Notes: generated by a model from the sequence alone, not told the origin. Counted from the first letter of the stretch, positions 23,690 to 34,290 are shown. The stretch is 64,000 nucleotides of DNA from Sphagnum magellanicum (GCA_021904315.1 CM038915.1:18910001-18974000), one strand, 5' to 3'. Numbers and translations: made by a program.

Positions 23690-25043
23690 TGATAGATTTG
23701 GAGATCTTGACGAGACCTTTCCCACTGATGTCCATCAACATCTTGGACAATGCATAGTCGACTGCCCTCTTCAAAGTCAAAGTTTCCCTTCCCATCAACA
23801 TGCCCGATGAACTAATATGGACCTTCCTAGCTTGTAGATAAAGCTCTTCTCTTTCCTGGTTTCTTCATCTTTACCATCGTCACCCTTGCAACCAGACCCT
23901 CAAACAGATGCTTACCTTTCCGGGTGGCATAAGTCTTCCTTTGTTGCTTTTGTGCTTGCTCCACATTGAGCAAAACGTTTTCGTGGATGCTTGCAATGAG
24001 CTTCATTTTCTGCAGAAATTATGCTGCAGCCACCTCCACCTCCGCACCAACATCAGTCTCAGTAGTTAGGGCGTGCAGGTAATTGTCTGCCCTGAGACGT
24101 GGTGTGCGACCAATTAGGATCATGAAGGTTGAAAACCTTGTACTAGCCTGGATCCCACATCGGTACCCAAACAAAATTTTAGCTAGATGGTCGTCCCAAC
24201 AATCCATATTGCCTGGTGTTGCAGCAAGAACAGTGATGCCATGCTTGATGGTCTTAATCATGCGCTCTGCCATCCCATTGCATTGAGGCCACTGAGGTGC
24301 AATGTGCTGATGCTGGATTCTGTAATCTTTGCACATCATCTTGAATTCTGCAGCCCATTCTCCACCATTTCAGTGAGTATGAATCTGGGTACTCCATATC
24401 TGCAGATGATGTTGTCCTCCAAGAACCTGGATGCAGTCTTAGCACTAGGGTTAGCAACCGCCTTTGCCTCGCACCACTTGGAATAGTGGTCGATGGCCAT
24501 CAAAATGTACCTGTTTCCTAACTTGGTTTTAGGCAAAGGTCCTGCAATGTCCAATGCAACCCTATGGAATAAGTCACAAATGGGAATGCTCTTCAATTGC
24601 TCATCCCCAGAGCGGATACTACCCTTGCTCCTTACCAGCTAGCACTGTTGGCAGCTTTTGACCACTGCCTTAACATCTTCAGTTCGATGATGCCAGAAGT
24701 ACCTTCAACGAATTTCAGCCAACGTCCTCTGTTCCCCGAAATGCCCCAGATCTTCATGCATTTGGCTTACCAGGGACATCCTTTCCTCTGGCTTGGGTAT
24801 AAGCAACCCTTTGAAGTAAAGCCTTTGCTCCTTCCAGCAATAATTGCTCACCCTCTTTCTAGCCCTTTTGCTCTCCTTAAGGTCTACTGAATTGGGCAGT
24901 GCACCGTTCTTCAATAATCCTAGACAGACTGCATCTTCCCAGATGTCAATGCACTTTGCATCCATTTCTTGGTCCTCCTCCTCGTCAGATTCGGTAGGAC
25001 TCAACTCTTGGTCCCTAAACTCAGCTAGTTCCTGAGCCTCCAA
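23690..25043 (-). pseudogene. Gypsy integrase, broken
   Basis: Pieces in order on the - strand: zinc-binding region (MHEDLGHFGEQRTLAEI... then a CQQC pair interrupted by a stop), first catalytic Asp region (VALDIAGPLPK), HYSKWCEAKAV, second Asp region degraded (FILTEMVENG where the family has a TDNG-type motif), then HIAPQWPQCNGMAERMIKTIK with the third acidic residue, and a C-terminal tail ending RSRQDLQIYHIPPN near 23690. Frame changes near 24340 and 24600-24700 and the loss of the second Asp motif show it is inactive. Confidence 0.8.
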
Positions 25044-25265
25044 AATCAGATCCAGTTACTGCCGTTTGTCAAAATATTGGGGTCTCCTCCTCTTCACCAC
25101 TATTCGCTCACCATCGTCTTGCACAGGTTCACCCCCAACTGCAGCTTCTACTTCACCTGAAACAACCTCCTCGGGCTGCTCTTCTCTTGATACAATGGCA
25201 ACTACATACAGTTGATGGCTGCCGTCATACCCACAGTGGTTAATCCCGAAACAACAGGCATGGTG

Positions 25266-26654
25266 TTATACCAATTCCTTATCCCCTCTCCTGATACCGA
25301 ACCATTCCTTTTCCTTGCCTATCCGAACACAGAGAAACTCTTCATCTCCTTTAGATGCATGAGTTCGAGTACTTGCAATGTCTTGTATCTCTTCACTGAA
25401 GTCATCGTCATCAGCAACTGGTCCAACTGGATTCCTGCTCAAAGCATCGATGTTTGTATGCCTGAGTCCTAGTCGGTGTATTATCTTGAAGTTAAAATCT
25501 TGCAGCATGTCTACCCACCTTCCTTTCCTGCCATTCGCATCTGACACAGTAGCCAACCATTCAAGCGGCTTGTGGTCTGTGCGTAGAATGAAATGATTCC
25601 TGTGCAAGTATTGCCTGAAATGCATGACGCCCCAGATCAGCACGTAGCATTCCCCTTCCATGGGATGGAACTTCCTCTGTGCCTCTATCAAGCTCTTGTT
25701 GGCATACGCTACCACCTTTTCAAATCTGCCTTCTTTTTGTGACAATATAGCTCCAACACCCTTGGGTGACCAGTCTACATCCAGCCAGAATGTTCTTCTG
25801 AAATCTGGTCGTGTGAGCACATGCGCGTCCACCAGCATTGCCTTCAATGCCTGGTATGCCTGTTGACAGCCCACATCCCACACAAATGCAACATCCTTCC
25901 TTGTCAACTCAAACAGAGGACCCGCCAATCTCGAATAGCCTCGAATGTACTTTCGGTAATAACCTGTCAGACCTAAGAACGACCTGACATTGGTGATTGT
26001 CTTCGGTGTTGGGAAATGCAGAACTGTTTCGATCTTCCCAGGGTCTGGCCTGGTGCCCTCCTTGCTTACCACATGGCCTAGAAATGTGATGGACTTAGCA
26101 GCAAAGCAACATTTGTTTGGGTTCAGTTTAAGATTTACTTCCCTGAGTTTACAGAGAACTACATTCAGATGTTGGAGATGCTCCCCCCAACTCTTATTGT
26201 GTACATTGAGGTCATCAACGAATACCTTCAGAAATTTACTACCCAAGTCTTTAAAGACTTTTGACATGGTTCGTGTGAATGTATTCGTTACATTCTTCAA
26301 TCCAAACGGCATAACCGTCCAGTCATATAATCCAGTCTTAGTAATTAGAGCGGTCTTCTTTATGTTTTCTGGAGCCATCCGAATTTGCCAAAAACCCGAC
26401 TGCAGGTCTAAGGCAATGAACCATGATGAGTTTCCCAGCTGATCAATTACATCCTCCATGAGTGGCATCGGAAATGAATCTTGACGCATTTGTGCGTTGA
26501 GTGGTCGATAGTCTCCACAGAAACGCTTGCTCCCATCTTTCTTTACTGGCAGCGTTACCCGACAGGCATACTCAGAGTTGCTGGGCCTCATCTTACCCAA
26601 ATTTACCAGAACATCTATCTGCCTTTTTATTTTAGCCTCCTCCCAGTAAGACAA
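25266..26654 (-). CDS. Gypsy reverse transcriptase-RNase H (open segment)
   Basis: A 462-codon open segment without stops. RT blocks seen in order are RVTLPVKKDGSKRFCGDYRP, ALDLQSGFWQI, TVMPFGLKN, the active site FVDDLN, and FLGHVVSKEG. RNase H follows: FWLDVDWSPKGVGAIL (first acidic position), FHPMEGECYVLIW, and LRTDHKPLEWLA. It ends in a linker toward integrase. The Met at the start is internal; upstream codons are out of frame, so it belongs to a longer disrupted polyprotein. Confidence 0.9.
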   Translation of the reverse strand: MSYWEEAKIKRQIDVLVNLGKMRPSNSEYACRVTLPVKKDGSKRFCGDYRPLNAQMRQDSFPMPLMEDVIDQLGNSSWFIALDLQSGFWQIRMAPENIKKTALITKTGLYDWTVMPFGLKNVTNTFTRTMSKVFKDLGSKFLKVFVDDLNVHNKSWGEHLQHLNVVLCKLREVNLKLNPNKCCFAAKSITFLGHVVSKEGTRPDPGKIETVLHFPTPKTITNVRSFLGLTGYYRKYIRGYSRLAGPLFELTRKDVAFVWDVGCQQAYQALKAMLVDAHVLTRPDFRRTFWLDVDWSPKGVGAILSQKEGRFEKVVAYANKSLIEAQRKFHPMEGECYVLIWGVMHFRQYLHRNHFILRTDHKPLEWLATVSDANGRKGRWVDMLQDFNFKIIHRLGLRHTNIDALSRNPVGPVADDDDFSEEIQDIASTRTHASKGDEEFLCVRIGKEKEWFGIRRGDKELV

Positions 26655-28189
26655 TCAACCAGGAGATGCTCTGCAAGGTGGGAGTCCTTGCGTATCTATA
26701 CAATGCTCTCCAATGGTGCAATAGCCGAGTTTTCCCTTGTTCCAAGCAAAGACGTCTTGGTACCGCTCTAGAATTCCCCTATCTGCTACTGTCCTTCATC
26801 ATCCAATTCGGTGTCTATCCTGATTCGTTGGCAGATTTCTCTCCACCTATTGTCCATGTCCTGATGGCTGGAAGATGCCAATTTCTCAGCGGGTTTGCAA
26901 TCAAGGTTACCATCTTTCACATGGACAGTCTGCAACAGCACTAGAATCGAAGAATTGTGGGCTGGGCTGGGTTGTTGCAGCAGCTATGGGACAAGTAAAT
27001 CCTGTATGGATTCATACACAGCCTGTTTGCTTTGTTCTGCATCAGAGGCCCATCTGATCCAATCTGCGTAATCATCTGAATCGGTGACCTCTTCCGCCAT
27101 GAACTCGTCACCTTGCTCTTGTAGCATCAGTTGCAGCATTTCTTGCGGCCCTTCTGAGTTCACCAATTCCTCTAAATCAGCATCTTCAAACTCATCCTCA
27201 TAGTCAATTTGCTTCAACTGATTAGATTCTAAATCATAGTATACACTGTTATCAGTGTCATCATCAGAATCCGAGGTGTATACATCATCTTCCTTGGTTA
27301 CAATTGTCTAACCTTGTTCTGGCATCCAGTCAGAATCTCGATTGGCGCGTGTGTCTTTCCAGGTGGTCGATGCCTCCTGCTCTAGAGCTCCCGAATTCAT
27401 CCTCTGTAGCAAATTCACCATTGTCAACGGCAACACCTCCACATTGGTCCCAGGACCATGTCTCACTTGTAGCAGACCTCGTTCCACATCCACTACCGCT
27501 CCAATTTTCATTAGAAAGTCCAGTCCAAGAAGCACGTTGTAACTATCCATGTCCACAACCATAAAGGTCATGGTGCACTGTACGCCTCCTACCTTGACTA
27601 GTATCTCATTAATCCTTCCTAAGGCCTGAGTGATCACTCCCGATGTGGTCTTGTAGGTTTCAGTTCTTGTCACAAGATGCATCATGCCCAACTTTCTAAT
27701 TACAGCCGTAGCCATAACAGACATGGAAGCTCCAGTATCCACCAAACCTTTTACAACGTAGATGCTGATCTCCACTAACAAATGCAGAGTCTTGCTTCGA
27801 TGAGTGTTGTTGATGCAGATATTCCTTAATGATGGAATCGCAGAAATTACTGACACTTGATTCTCAGTTGCTTCTGAATCCCTCTTTCTCCTTGCCAGTT
27901 TCACCAAACTCTCAAGGTGCTCCAATTCTCCAGGGATCATCAGAATGGTCTCCATAGGTGAGAGGGAAATCTTTCCCTTTATGAAGTGTGAAAGAAATTT
28001 GGATCTAACTGACGTATCCCGGCCTGCACCTTCCCCTATAGCTTCAGGGATCGACCCAGCCCTTTCTGGTGTCACTTCGACAGGAGTTCTCCTCCTTGGC
28101 ATTCGGGTATAAGAGAACAGGTTTTCATTACCACACAGCTTGTTAAGCTGTTGCTCGATCGCTGCCTCATCATTCAGCAACACCTCCAA
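26655..28189 (-). pseudogene. Gypsy aspartic protease and linker, separated by stops
   Basis: The open part at 28189-27308 contains the retroviral-type protease core with GLVDTGASMSVMA (DTG-type active site) and VLLGLDFLMKIGAVVD. It ends at a TAG at 27308-27310. Below it (27217-26984) is an acidic linker rich in Asp and Glu, with frame breaks before the RT. In an intact relative gag, PR and pol would be one or two long frames. Confidence 0.8.
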
Positions 28190-28234
28190 GAAGTTTGCTG
28201 CTCCAGATTGCGATTTCCCATCCTTGGGCTTCTT

Positions 28235-29044
28235 CTAGCACCGGTCCTCAGAATGCCCCAACCTTGAGCAGAAGGAACATTTTATGCCACAATTTTCTGT
28301 CCTATGAGGCATTTTGCACTTGGCAAATTTTGGCCGTGCTTCATTCTGCCTTGGACAGGTGGTGGCCATATGGTCCCCTCCTTTGCAGATTTGGCATCCT
28401 CCAAACACGATGGAAGACGATGATGCTTCTGGATTCGGCACAGCCCCCTTGAAGAAATTGATGAGGGTATTGTTTAGAGCAGTGACCTGTTTCTCCATGA
28501 TGGTTTGGGAGGACTCCTCTTCTTGTTCCTCTTTCAGAGGTTCATACGGAGTCTCCCTGAGCTCGCCCAGAACTCTCTCCACTTCCGTCGCAGCACCAAC
28601 CAATTCTTCAATGTCTGCAAACGTTCTCACCACACACAATTTCCGAATCTCTGGCCTCAACCTGGCCAGGAATCTCCTCTTCTGCTCGGCGTCTTGTAGC
28701 CGGCCCTTCTGAAACAATTTGTCGAGACGTTCAAAATACTTTTGAACTCTCTCCCTAGGTTCTTGCTTGATGGCGTCCAACTTCATCCTGATGTCATCAG
28801 CATCAACATCCCCATACTTCTGTACTATCAACGTCCTCAGTTCCGCCCAATCGGCGGGTGCCGGCTGCAACCTCTTGAACCACTCCTTGGCGCAACCCCT
28901 CAGATTCAACTTGGCAATCTTGAAGAGCTTGTTTCCATTCAGGTCTCACACCTCAGCAGCCATGGTGAGTCGCTCTGCCCAATCATTAACATCTTCATGG
29001 TCTCATCCCCAGAATAGCTCATCCGTTCTTTGGGGACTGGTCAT
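28235..29044 (-). pseudogene. Gypsy gag with two zinc knuckles, broken
   Basis: The frame can be followed from an ATG at 29044-29042 (MTSPQRTDELFWG...) through two in-frame stops into LNLRGCAKEWFKRLQPAPAD, then a capsid-like helical region (KYFERLDKLFQKGRLQDAEQ, FLARLRPEIRKLCVV). Two CCHC knuckles follow, CQICKGGDHMATTC and CSFCSRLGHSEDRC, and then a TAG at 28237-28235. The frame continues after that TAG into the protease region, so the stop probably replaced a Trp or similar codon. Confidence 0.85.
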
Positions 29045-29895
29045 TTCGCAATTATGCAGCAACAAACAAAAATTGCAATACCGCCTAGAACACGCAGTCC
29101 TTAAACAACAAACAGGTGTCAACAGAATCAACAAGTTTCTCAGCCTCTACAGCTCAGTTCTGACTCTTGAGAAAAACAGATGTCATTCAAGCTACACATC
29201 AAACTCAGACTGAGCTCCCTTAGCCACTAGTCTCAAAGGTGCAAAATTAGATGGAAAAATAAAAAAACACTACTCATCTGCGGATTCCTGCTGGAACTAC
29301 CACTTCCCTTTTGGATCGCGCCACACTCTCCAACTTATGAGATGAGACCTCGATCTAGCATGTTCCACCCTGACAAGACGATCTCCAGTCTGGAACAGAT
29401 CCTCCACACCAGGGATGTAAAATCTAGCAAAATGGTTAGGTGAAATAGCAGCCTTGGGAATCCAAATGTCTCCCAACCTCGGCACACCACGTTGTTTCTC
29501 AGCGAACATAGGCGTTACTCTACGCAAGGTACGAAGTGTAGTAATATTATGTCTGTAACTGTGAGACTGACACCCATCCCTCTATTCCATTTCTCACCTT
29601 CAACCAAACTTCAGCACGCGTATGAAAGCCACTATGAGCTATCTCTACTACTACGTCTCCGATTTGAGCTTCCTCTGGATCTATTCCTACAAGTGTTATC
29701 ACACCAAAACCCAGGAAACGCAACACTACTGCTCCTCTCTGTGGTCCACCTTGAATAGTCAGATAATCAAACCTATTAATGATTCGTTGTTCACGAACGT
29801 CCTACATTAATTCTTCTTCTCCTACCTCATCTGCACCAGATGAAGACATGATACATTCTACTTAGACCTCTACAGGTTCTACCAAAACTACCGAA

Positions 29896-29910
29896 CCGGT
29901 TCTGATACCA
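29896..29910 (-). other. Gypsy primer-binding site (initiator tRNA-Met)
   Basis: On the - strand TGGTATCAGAACCGG follows the 5' LTR directly. Plant initiator tRNA-Met ends complementary to TGGTATCAGAGC; one mismatch is visible. This fixes the 5' LTR boundary at 29911. Confidence 0.85.
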
Positions 29911-30636
29911 AAAAGGAGAGTGCTTAACTTAAACAAACACCTTGTTGCCTACTGGATCTATACACGATCTGTAGTTCCTAGGGTTTTGACTACACTTTTG
30001 ATCTTTCCTTCCTAGTCATAAGCATTCGCCTACAAACACCCTGCAAATTTTTGCTCACACACAAAGCTTGTGCTCATGGGCTTCCATGCTAACACATTCA
30101 ACAAATCTCTAGCTTTGGATCTCATTCTCTTCTTCTTTCAGACAATGCCACATGAAAACAAAATGCAATTCCTTGGCCGAGCTACTGTTGCAACGGAAAA
30201 AAATCAATAACCAGCCAAGAATGCTGGCAACCAGCAGATCTCCTTTACTGCCTATACATCTTCTAAGCTTTTCAACCACAGTCAGTGTTCCTCTCTTCTA
30301 CTGGCTATTCTGCAGAAAGATTGAGGACCCCCTCCATAGCTCATCTCTTCAGCACCTCCAAATCGCCTTAGCTCATAATTGCAGCTCCATTCCTCACCAT
30401 AATTCGGCGCCGCCTCTACCACGCGTGATCAGCCTCCATGCTCATTGAGTAGTAGCCGCCATTCATTCCTTCCTATACAACATCTCACACACACCCAGAG
30501 AGAGATTTCCCATGCACTTCCATGTAGTAATAATGGAGAGACAGTCGCCACAAAAAAAAAATGGCTAATAAAGCAAACTTAACTTCCAAGATCAAGAAGT
30601 GTTCACACTGGCGTGGCGACTTAATTTCGTGTTACA
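29911..30636 (-). repeat. Gypsy 5' LTR
   Basis: Read on -, it begins TGTAACACGAAATTAAGTCG at 30636 and runs to the PBS. It lacks the terminal AGGTTACA present in the 3' LTR, so the end adjoining the PBS has been altered. Between it and gag (29045-29910) lies an untranslated leader of about 0.87 kb with an open segment at 29527-29297 of unknown meaning. Confidence 0.85.
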
Positions 30637-31144
30637 ATTTAACATAGATATCATTGCCTAATGTTATAGTCTATTATTGAATTTTAAAAATTTAGTTAGG
30701 AAACAAAATGGCAAAATGCTCATTGGTAGTTAACTCCTGTATTTTTAGGCCCAACATTTTTTAGGTTTTTCAAACACAAATTTTGCAAGAATTTATTAAC
30801 CCAATATTTTTAAAGAAAAATTTGTAACCATTTTTCTGCCCAATATTTTCAAACACGAATTTTGCAAGCATCTACTAACCCAATACTTTCAAAGAGAAAT
30901 TTGCAACCATTTTTCTGCCCCATATTTTCAAAGAAAAATTTCCATGCGTTATGCAACCCAATATTTTCAACCAGAAAATGTGGAAGTAATTTTAGCCCTT
31001 TAAACAAGAAGTACCCAAAACAGAATACCCTAATTTTTCCCAAGTTTTTCCCCACTATTTTTCCTATTTCTCCCCCTTTTTTCTTGCTTTTTTCCATTTT
31101 TTTTATTGGGAATAATTTTCCCATTAGTTACGGATACACGAACG

Positions 31145-32786
31145 CTCATTGAACAGAGCGCTCACAAACGCAAAAAGGTGTATTATTGTTTTGTGGACTT
31201 CCGCAAAGCTTTTGATACAGTGCCTCGGGACCTGCTATGGCAAGTGCTAGCTAAGATGGGCATTGTGGGTCGCTTCATGCAGTGTCTACAAAGCATGTAC
31301 AGCCATGATAGTGTCAGAGTTATGCATCCAACAAAAGGGCTATCAGCTCAGTTCTCATGTGGCATTGGGGTCAAACAAGGCTGTCCACTGAGCCCATTGT
31401 TTTTTGGATTCTACCTTGATGAACTTGAGAAGCATCTAGATGCACTTGATGGCGACAACCTGCCACAGTTGGCAGACATAGTAATCAAATTATTGTTGTA
31501 TGCAGATGATTTGGCATTGATGTCAGAGACACCACAAGGGTTGCAGAAACAAATAGATGCTCTGTCTGAGTTCTGTGTTGAACGACAATTGGTCATCAAT
31601 GTGAGTAAGACCAAGGTGATGGTGTTTGAGAAATGCTGTAATGCAGCGCTAGAGTTCACATACAGAGGGACAACCATCGAGCGAGTTCAATCATTCAGAT
31701 ACTGGGCTTAGAGTTACATGGTATAAGAGGCATGGCAGTAGCCATAGACAAACTGATTGTTGATGGGAAGAAGGCACTGTTTGCATTACGCCACAGATGC
31801 AATGATCTGAGCATAACAGATCCGGAAGTAATGTGCCAGTTGTTCGATTCACTGGTACGCCCAGTACTGAGCTATGCATGTGAGGTGTAGACAGGTTGTA
31901 TAGGGGCGAAAGGGTGGTAACAAGTAGAGCAAGTACACAGAATGTTCCTAAGAGGAATATTAGGGGTCAATAAAACAACAAGCACTTTTGCTGTGTTGGG
32001 GGAGTTTGGAAGGTATCCATTGGAGTATTTCTGGTGGCAACAAACTCTCAAGTATTATGATAGATTACGGGAGTCCACACTAGATCACCGGTTGTACTGT
32101 GCTTACCAGACCCAACTCCAGATGCTCAGTGTGCTCAACGATAACCAATAGTGTTGGCTCTGGAACGTGCAGTTGTGGCTTGGCGACCAAGGGATTGGGG
32201 TTCTTTATACTAATGTCAAGTGTGCTGTAGGAAGTGCACATGCTTCTTATTTAGAATCCACTTATGGTGAACATGCCAGAGCCAGAAGTAGCAGATTACA
32301 TACATACCAACTGTTGAACGCGAGTTGTACAATAGAATCTGGGTACTCATATGCACATCAAAGTTATTTGCAATCGATCACAAATGTTTAGCTTAGGTAA
32401 TCTTTGTCAAGGTTCAGATGCTCCAACCATCGTTTGGAGGTAGAGTGTGGCAGGCATGCAAAGCCTAAGAAGGTACCGAGGAGAGATAGGGTTTGTCGCT
32501 TATGTCCCCTCGGAGCTGTTGAGGATGAAGACCACCTGCTGTTAGTGTGCCCGGCTCACCATGACATTCAGCGCAAGTTTCGTCAACAGCTAGGGAAACA
32601 GTTGACTCCGTGCAGCTTACTGCCTGAATTGATGCAGTCGACTAATTAGAAAGCAGTAGCTTTGTACTTAGTTTCTTGCCTAGACAATAGGAGTGTTTTG
32701 CTCAAACCGACTAGGTAATTGTCGTCAAATGGATCTCTCTGGTCCGGGTATTGACGTTAAATTAAAAGAAAGAAAGAAAGAAAGAA
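31145..32786 (+). mobile_element. 5'-truncated LINE with (GAAA)n tail
   Basis: A 1642-bp insertion in block B of the right arm, flanked by GAACG (31140-31144 and 32787-32791). Without it, GGATACACGAACGAAGGTC reads through, as in B2 at about 22370-22390 on the other strand. It starts inside the RT (CFVDFRKAFDTVPRDLLWQV), includes KQGCPLSPLFFGFYLDELEK and LLYADDLALMS, and ends with a zinc motif CRLCPLGAVEDEDHLLLVC (about 32490-32550). The 3' end is AAAGAAAGAAAGAAAGAA. Stops and frameshifts follow the YADD block. It is a relative of the left-arm LINE but from a different subfamily. Confidence 0.9.
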
Positions 32787-33022
32787 GAACGAAGGTCCGT
32801 CATGTTGTTGTTACGAACTTCCACCCTCTCAAGATTCACGTAGAAGAATCCGCCACGCATCACGAGTTGACTGACTGACCTAGGCACTGACTACGTCTTT
32901 TCTGCCACTTCATCAAAATACATAGTTGGTCATCCGAGTCAGCATAGTCAGTCATCCGAGTCAGCCACGTCTTTCTCGATCTATTAATGCGTCGGTAACC
33001 GGCAGGTGTGAAAGCAACTCTA

Positions 33023-33063
33023 CACGTGGCGCGCGCCCACTTGGCGACCTCATGGCTGTAGAC
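33023..33063 (+). promoter_or_regulatory. Promoter region of the right 134-aa gene: G-box kept, TATA box lost
   Basis: CACGTG (33023-33028, in TACACGTGGC) is conserved with the left copy. At the position of the left TATA box (CTATATAG) this copy reads CTGTAGAC (33056-33063). The 5' leader further downstream is pyrimidine-rich (33240-33290). Confidence 0.5.
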
Positions 33064-33413
33064 AGTCGCCAGAACGCATTACCATCGCAGACGAAAGCAA
33101 ACTCTGCAGCTCTTCTCTTCTCTGCATCTCTCTCGAACTGTGAACTCCTTGTTTGCACGCACACAATTTCTCCCCACTTGGAATTGCATTCTTTGATATC
33201 ATCAGCATCTTCTTCAATTGTTCGTTAATCTGAGGGTCGATCCTTTTTCTTTTTTTTCTGGGGTGTTTTTTTCTTTTCTTTTTTCCTGTTTGGGCGGGGT
33301 GGGTTTTTGAACAAGGTTTCCAGATTTTAGCTCTCTCAAGCTGCTGCATTTTTTCGGTGGTATCTAGCGCAAGTTTGATTCAAAGAGGTTTCGGAGAAAG
33401 AAATTCTGGATTG

Positions 33414-34158
33414 ATGGCTTTTGGGAAAAGAAGTACGACAGCTAATGGCACTGGAGTTCAGGCCAAGCGGAGTCGCAAGAATGCGGGTGCTGCTGTAGCT
33501 GAGAACAAGGTCTTCGGTGGCCCCACGACCAAGTTCACGGATATGAGGGCGGCTTCTGGAAGAAGAGTGAGCGTGTTCGGAACCACTATCGGCGAGAAGA
33601 TGGCGCACTTCAGAGCCAACATGCATCTGGGTTTTTACGTCTTTGTGCATCCGTTACACCCGATCCGCAGAGTGGCTGCCAAGGAGTCGGCAACCAACAA
33701 GAAACTTGCTGCCACAGGTAACTTATAACGACTCCAAGCTGCACTGGTCATGCTCTCCGATTTAGTCTGAGGAAACTTAAAAGAGATTTCGATGATCTTT
33801 GTCTTTTCTTTGATCTACTTGTTGATGCACTCAACGCTGAGCAGATCAAACCGAGAAATTCTGCACTGATCCACTTGTAGAAAGTAATATTATGAAGCTC
33901 ATGGTCTAATAGAGTCATGAATGGTGAGGGAGGGCGGCGCCATTCTGTTTTATCGTGGTGTCTGTGGTACTTACTATCATCCCAGAATAACCTTTGGTTC
34001 AATCGCGGCCTCGGGACTTACCGATTTCTTTCACTGTTTAATACAATGATGATGCAGAGAGGAAAAAACAGAAGATCGCCCGTGCTATCGACGTCGAATA
34101 CAGAAAGCGTGCAGGTGTACGGGAGGGCCGGGCCGCCAACCTCAATAGAGCACTCTAA
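33414..34158 (+). CDS. Uncharacterised 134-aa basic protein, right copy (two exons)
   Basis: Exon 1 is 33414-33717 and exon 2 is 34058-34158, with donor ACAG|GTAACT and acceptor GATGATGCAG|AGAGG. The phase-1 junction makes the Glu of TERKKQK. The product starts MAFGKRSTTANGTG, has the basic cluster AKRSRKN, the block RAASGRRVSVFG, the hydrophobic GFYVFVHPLHPIRR, and ends GRAANLNRAL. Compared with the left copy I count about 20 amino-acid changes and about 10 silent changes in exon 1, plus 3 amino-acid changes in exon 2, with no frameshift or stop in either. Nuclear localisation and nucleic-acid binding are inferred from composition only. I do not recognise the family. Confidence 0.7.
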
Positions 34159-34290
34159 GTGTGATTCAGCTGAATAATATACTGCAATGCTGTTAACTGA
34201 ATCAAGAAGTACAATGGAGCAGACTAGATTCAACCGATTGAGCAATGTAATTTCAGAACTAAGATCAGCGAGGTAATTTGATTTGACGCT

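Larger units (their letters stand above)
22894..30636 (-). mobile_element. Complete Ty3/Gypsy LTR retrotransposon
   Basis: Two direct LTRs (22894-23627 and 29911-30636) flank gag, protease, RT-RNase H and integrase on the - strand, with a primer-binding site for initiator tRNA-Met next to the 5' LTR. The order PR-RT-RH-IN and the motifs are Ty3/Gypsy. No chromodomain is seen at the integrase C terminus. Flanks share ATTT on both sides (22890-22893 and 30637-30640), and the homologous left arm at about 22120-22135 shows the uninterrupted site. Nonsense mutations and frameshifts make it non-autonomous now. The lineage within Ty3/Gypsy is not assigned. Confidence 0.9.
22771..34290. repeat. Right arm of the large inverted duplication
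   Basis: This arm is the reverse complement of the left arm, interrupted by a Ty3/Gypsy element (22894-30636) and a 5'-truncated LINE (31145-32786). After removing these, about 2.1 kb remains: 22771-22893, 30637-31144, 32792-34290. The shared 3' flank of the gene runs to about 34290, where ATCAGCGAGG has its counterpart at about 14830. Similarity in the gene intron looks to be roughly 85-90% by eye. Confidence 0.85.

Noticed and set aside
25378-26771. Several + strand frames of 68-150 codons
   Set aside because: Antisense shadows of the long gypsy RT-RNase H frame.
29297-29527. 76-codon frame between the gypsy 5' LTR and gag
   Set aside because: No gag or other retroelement domain is seen and the true gag start can be followed at 29044. 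It is treated as part of the leader.
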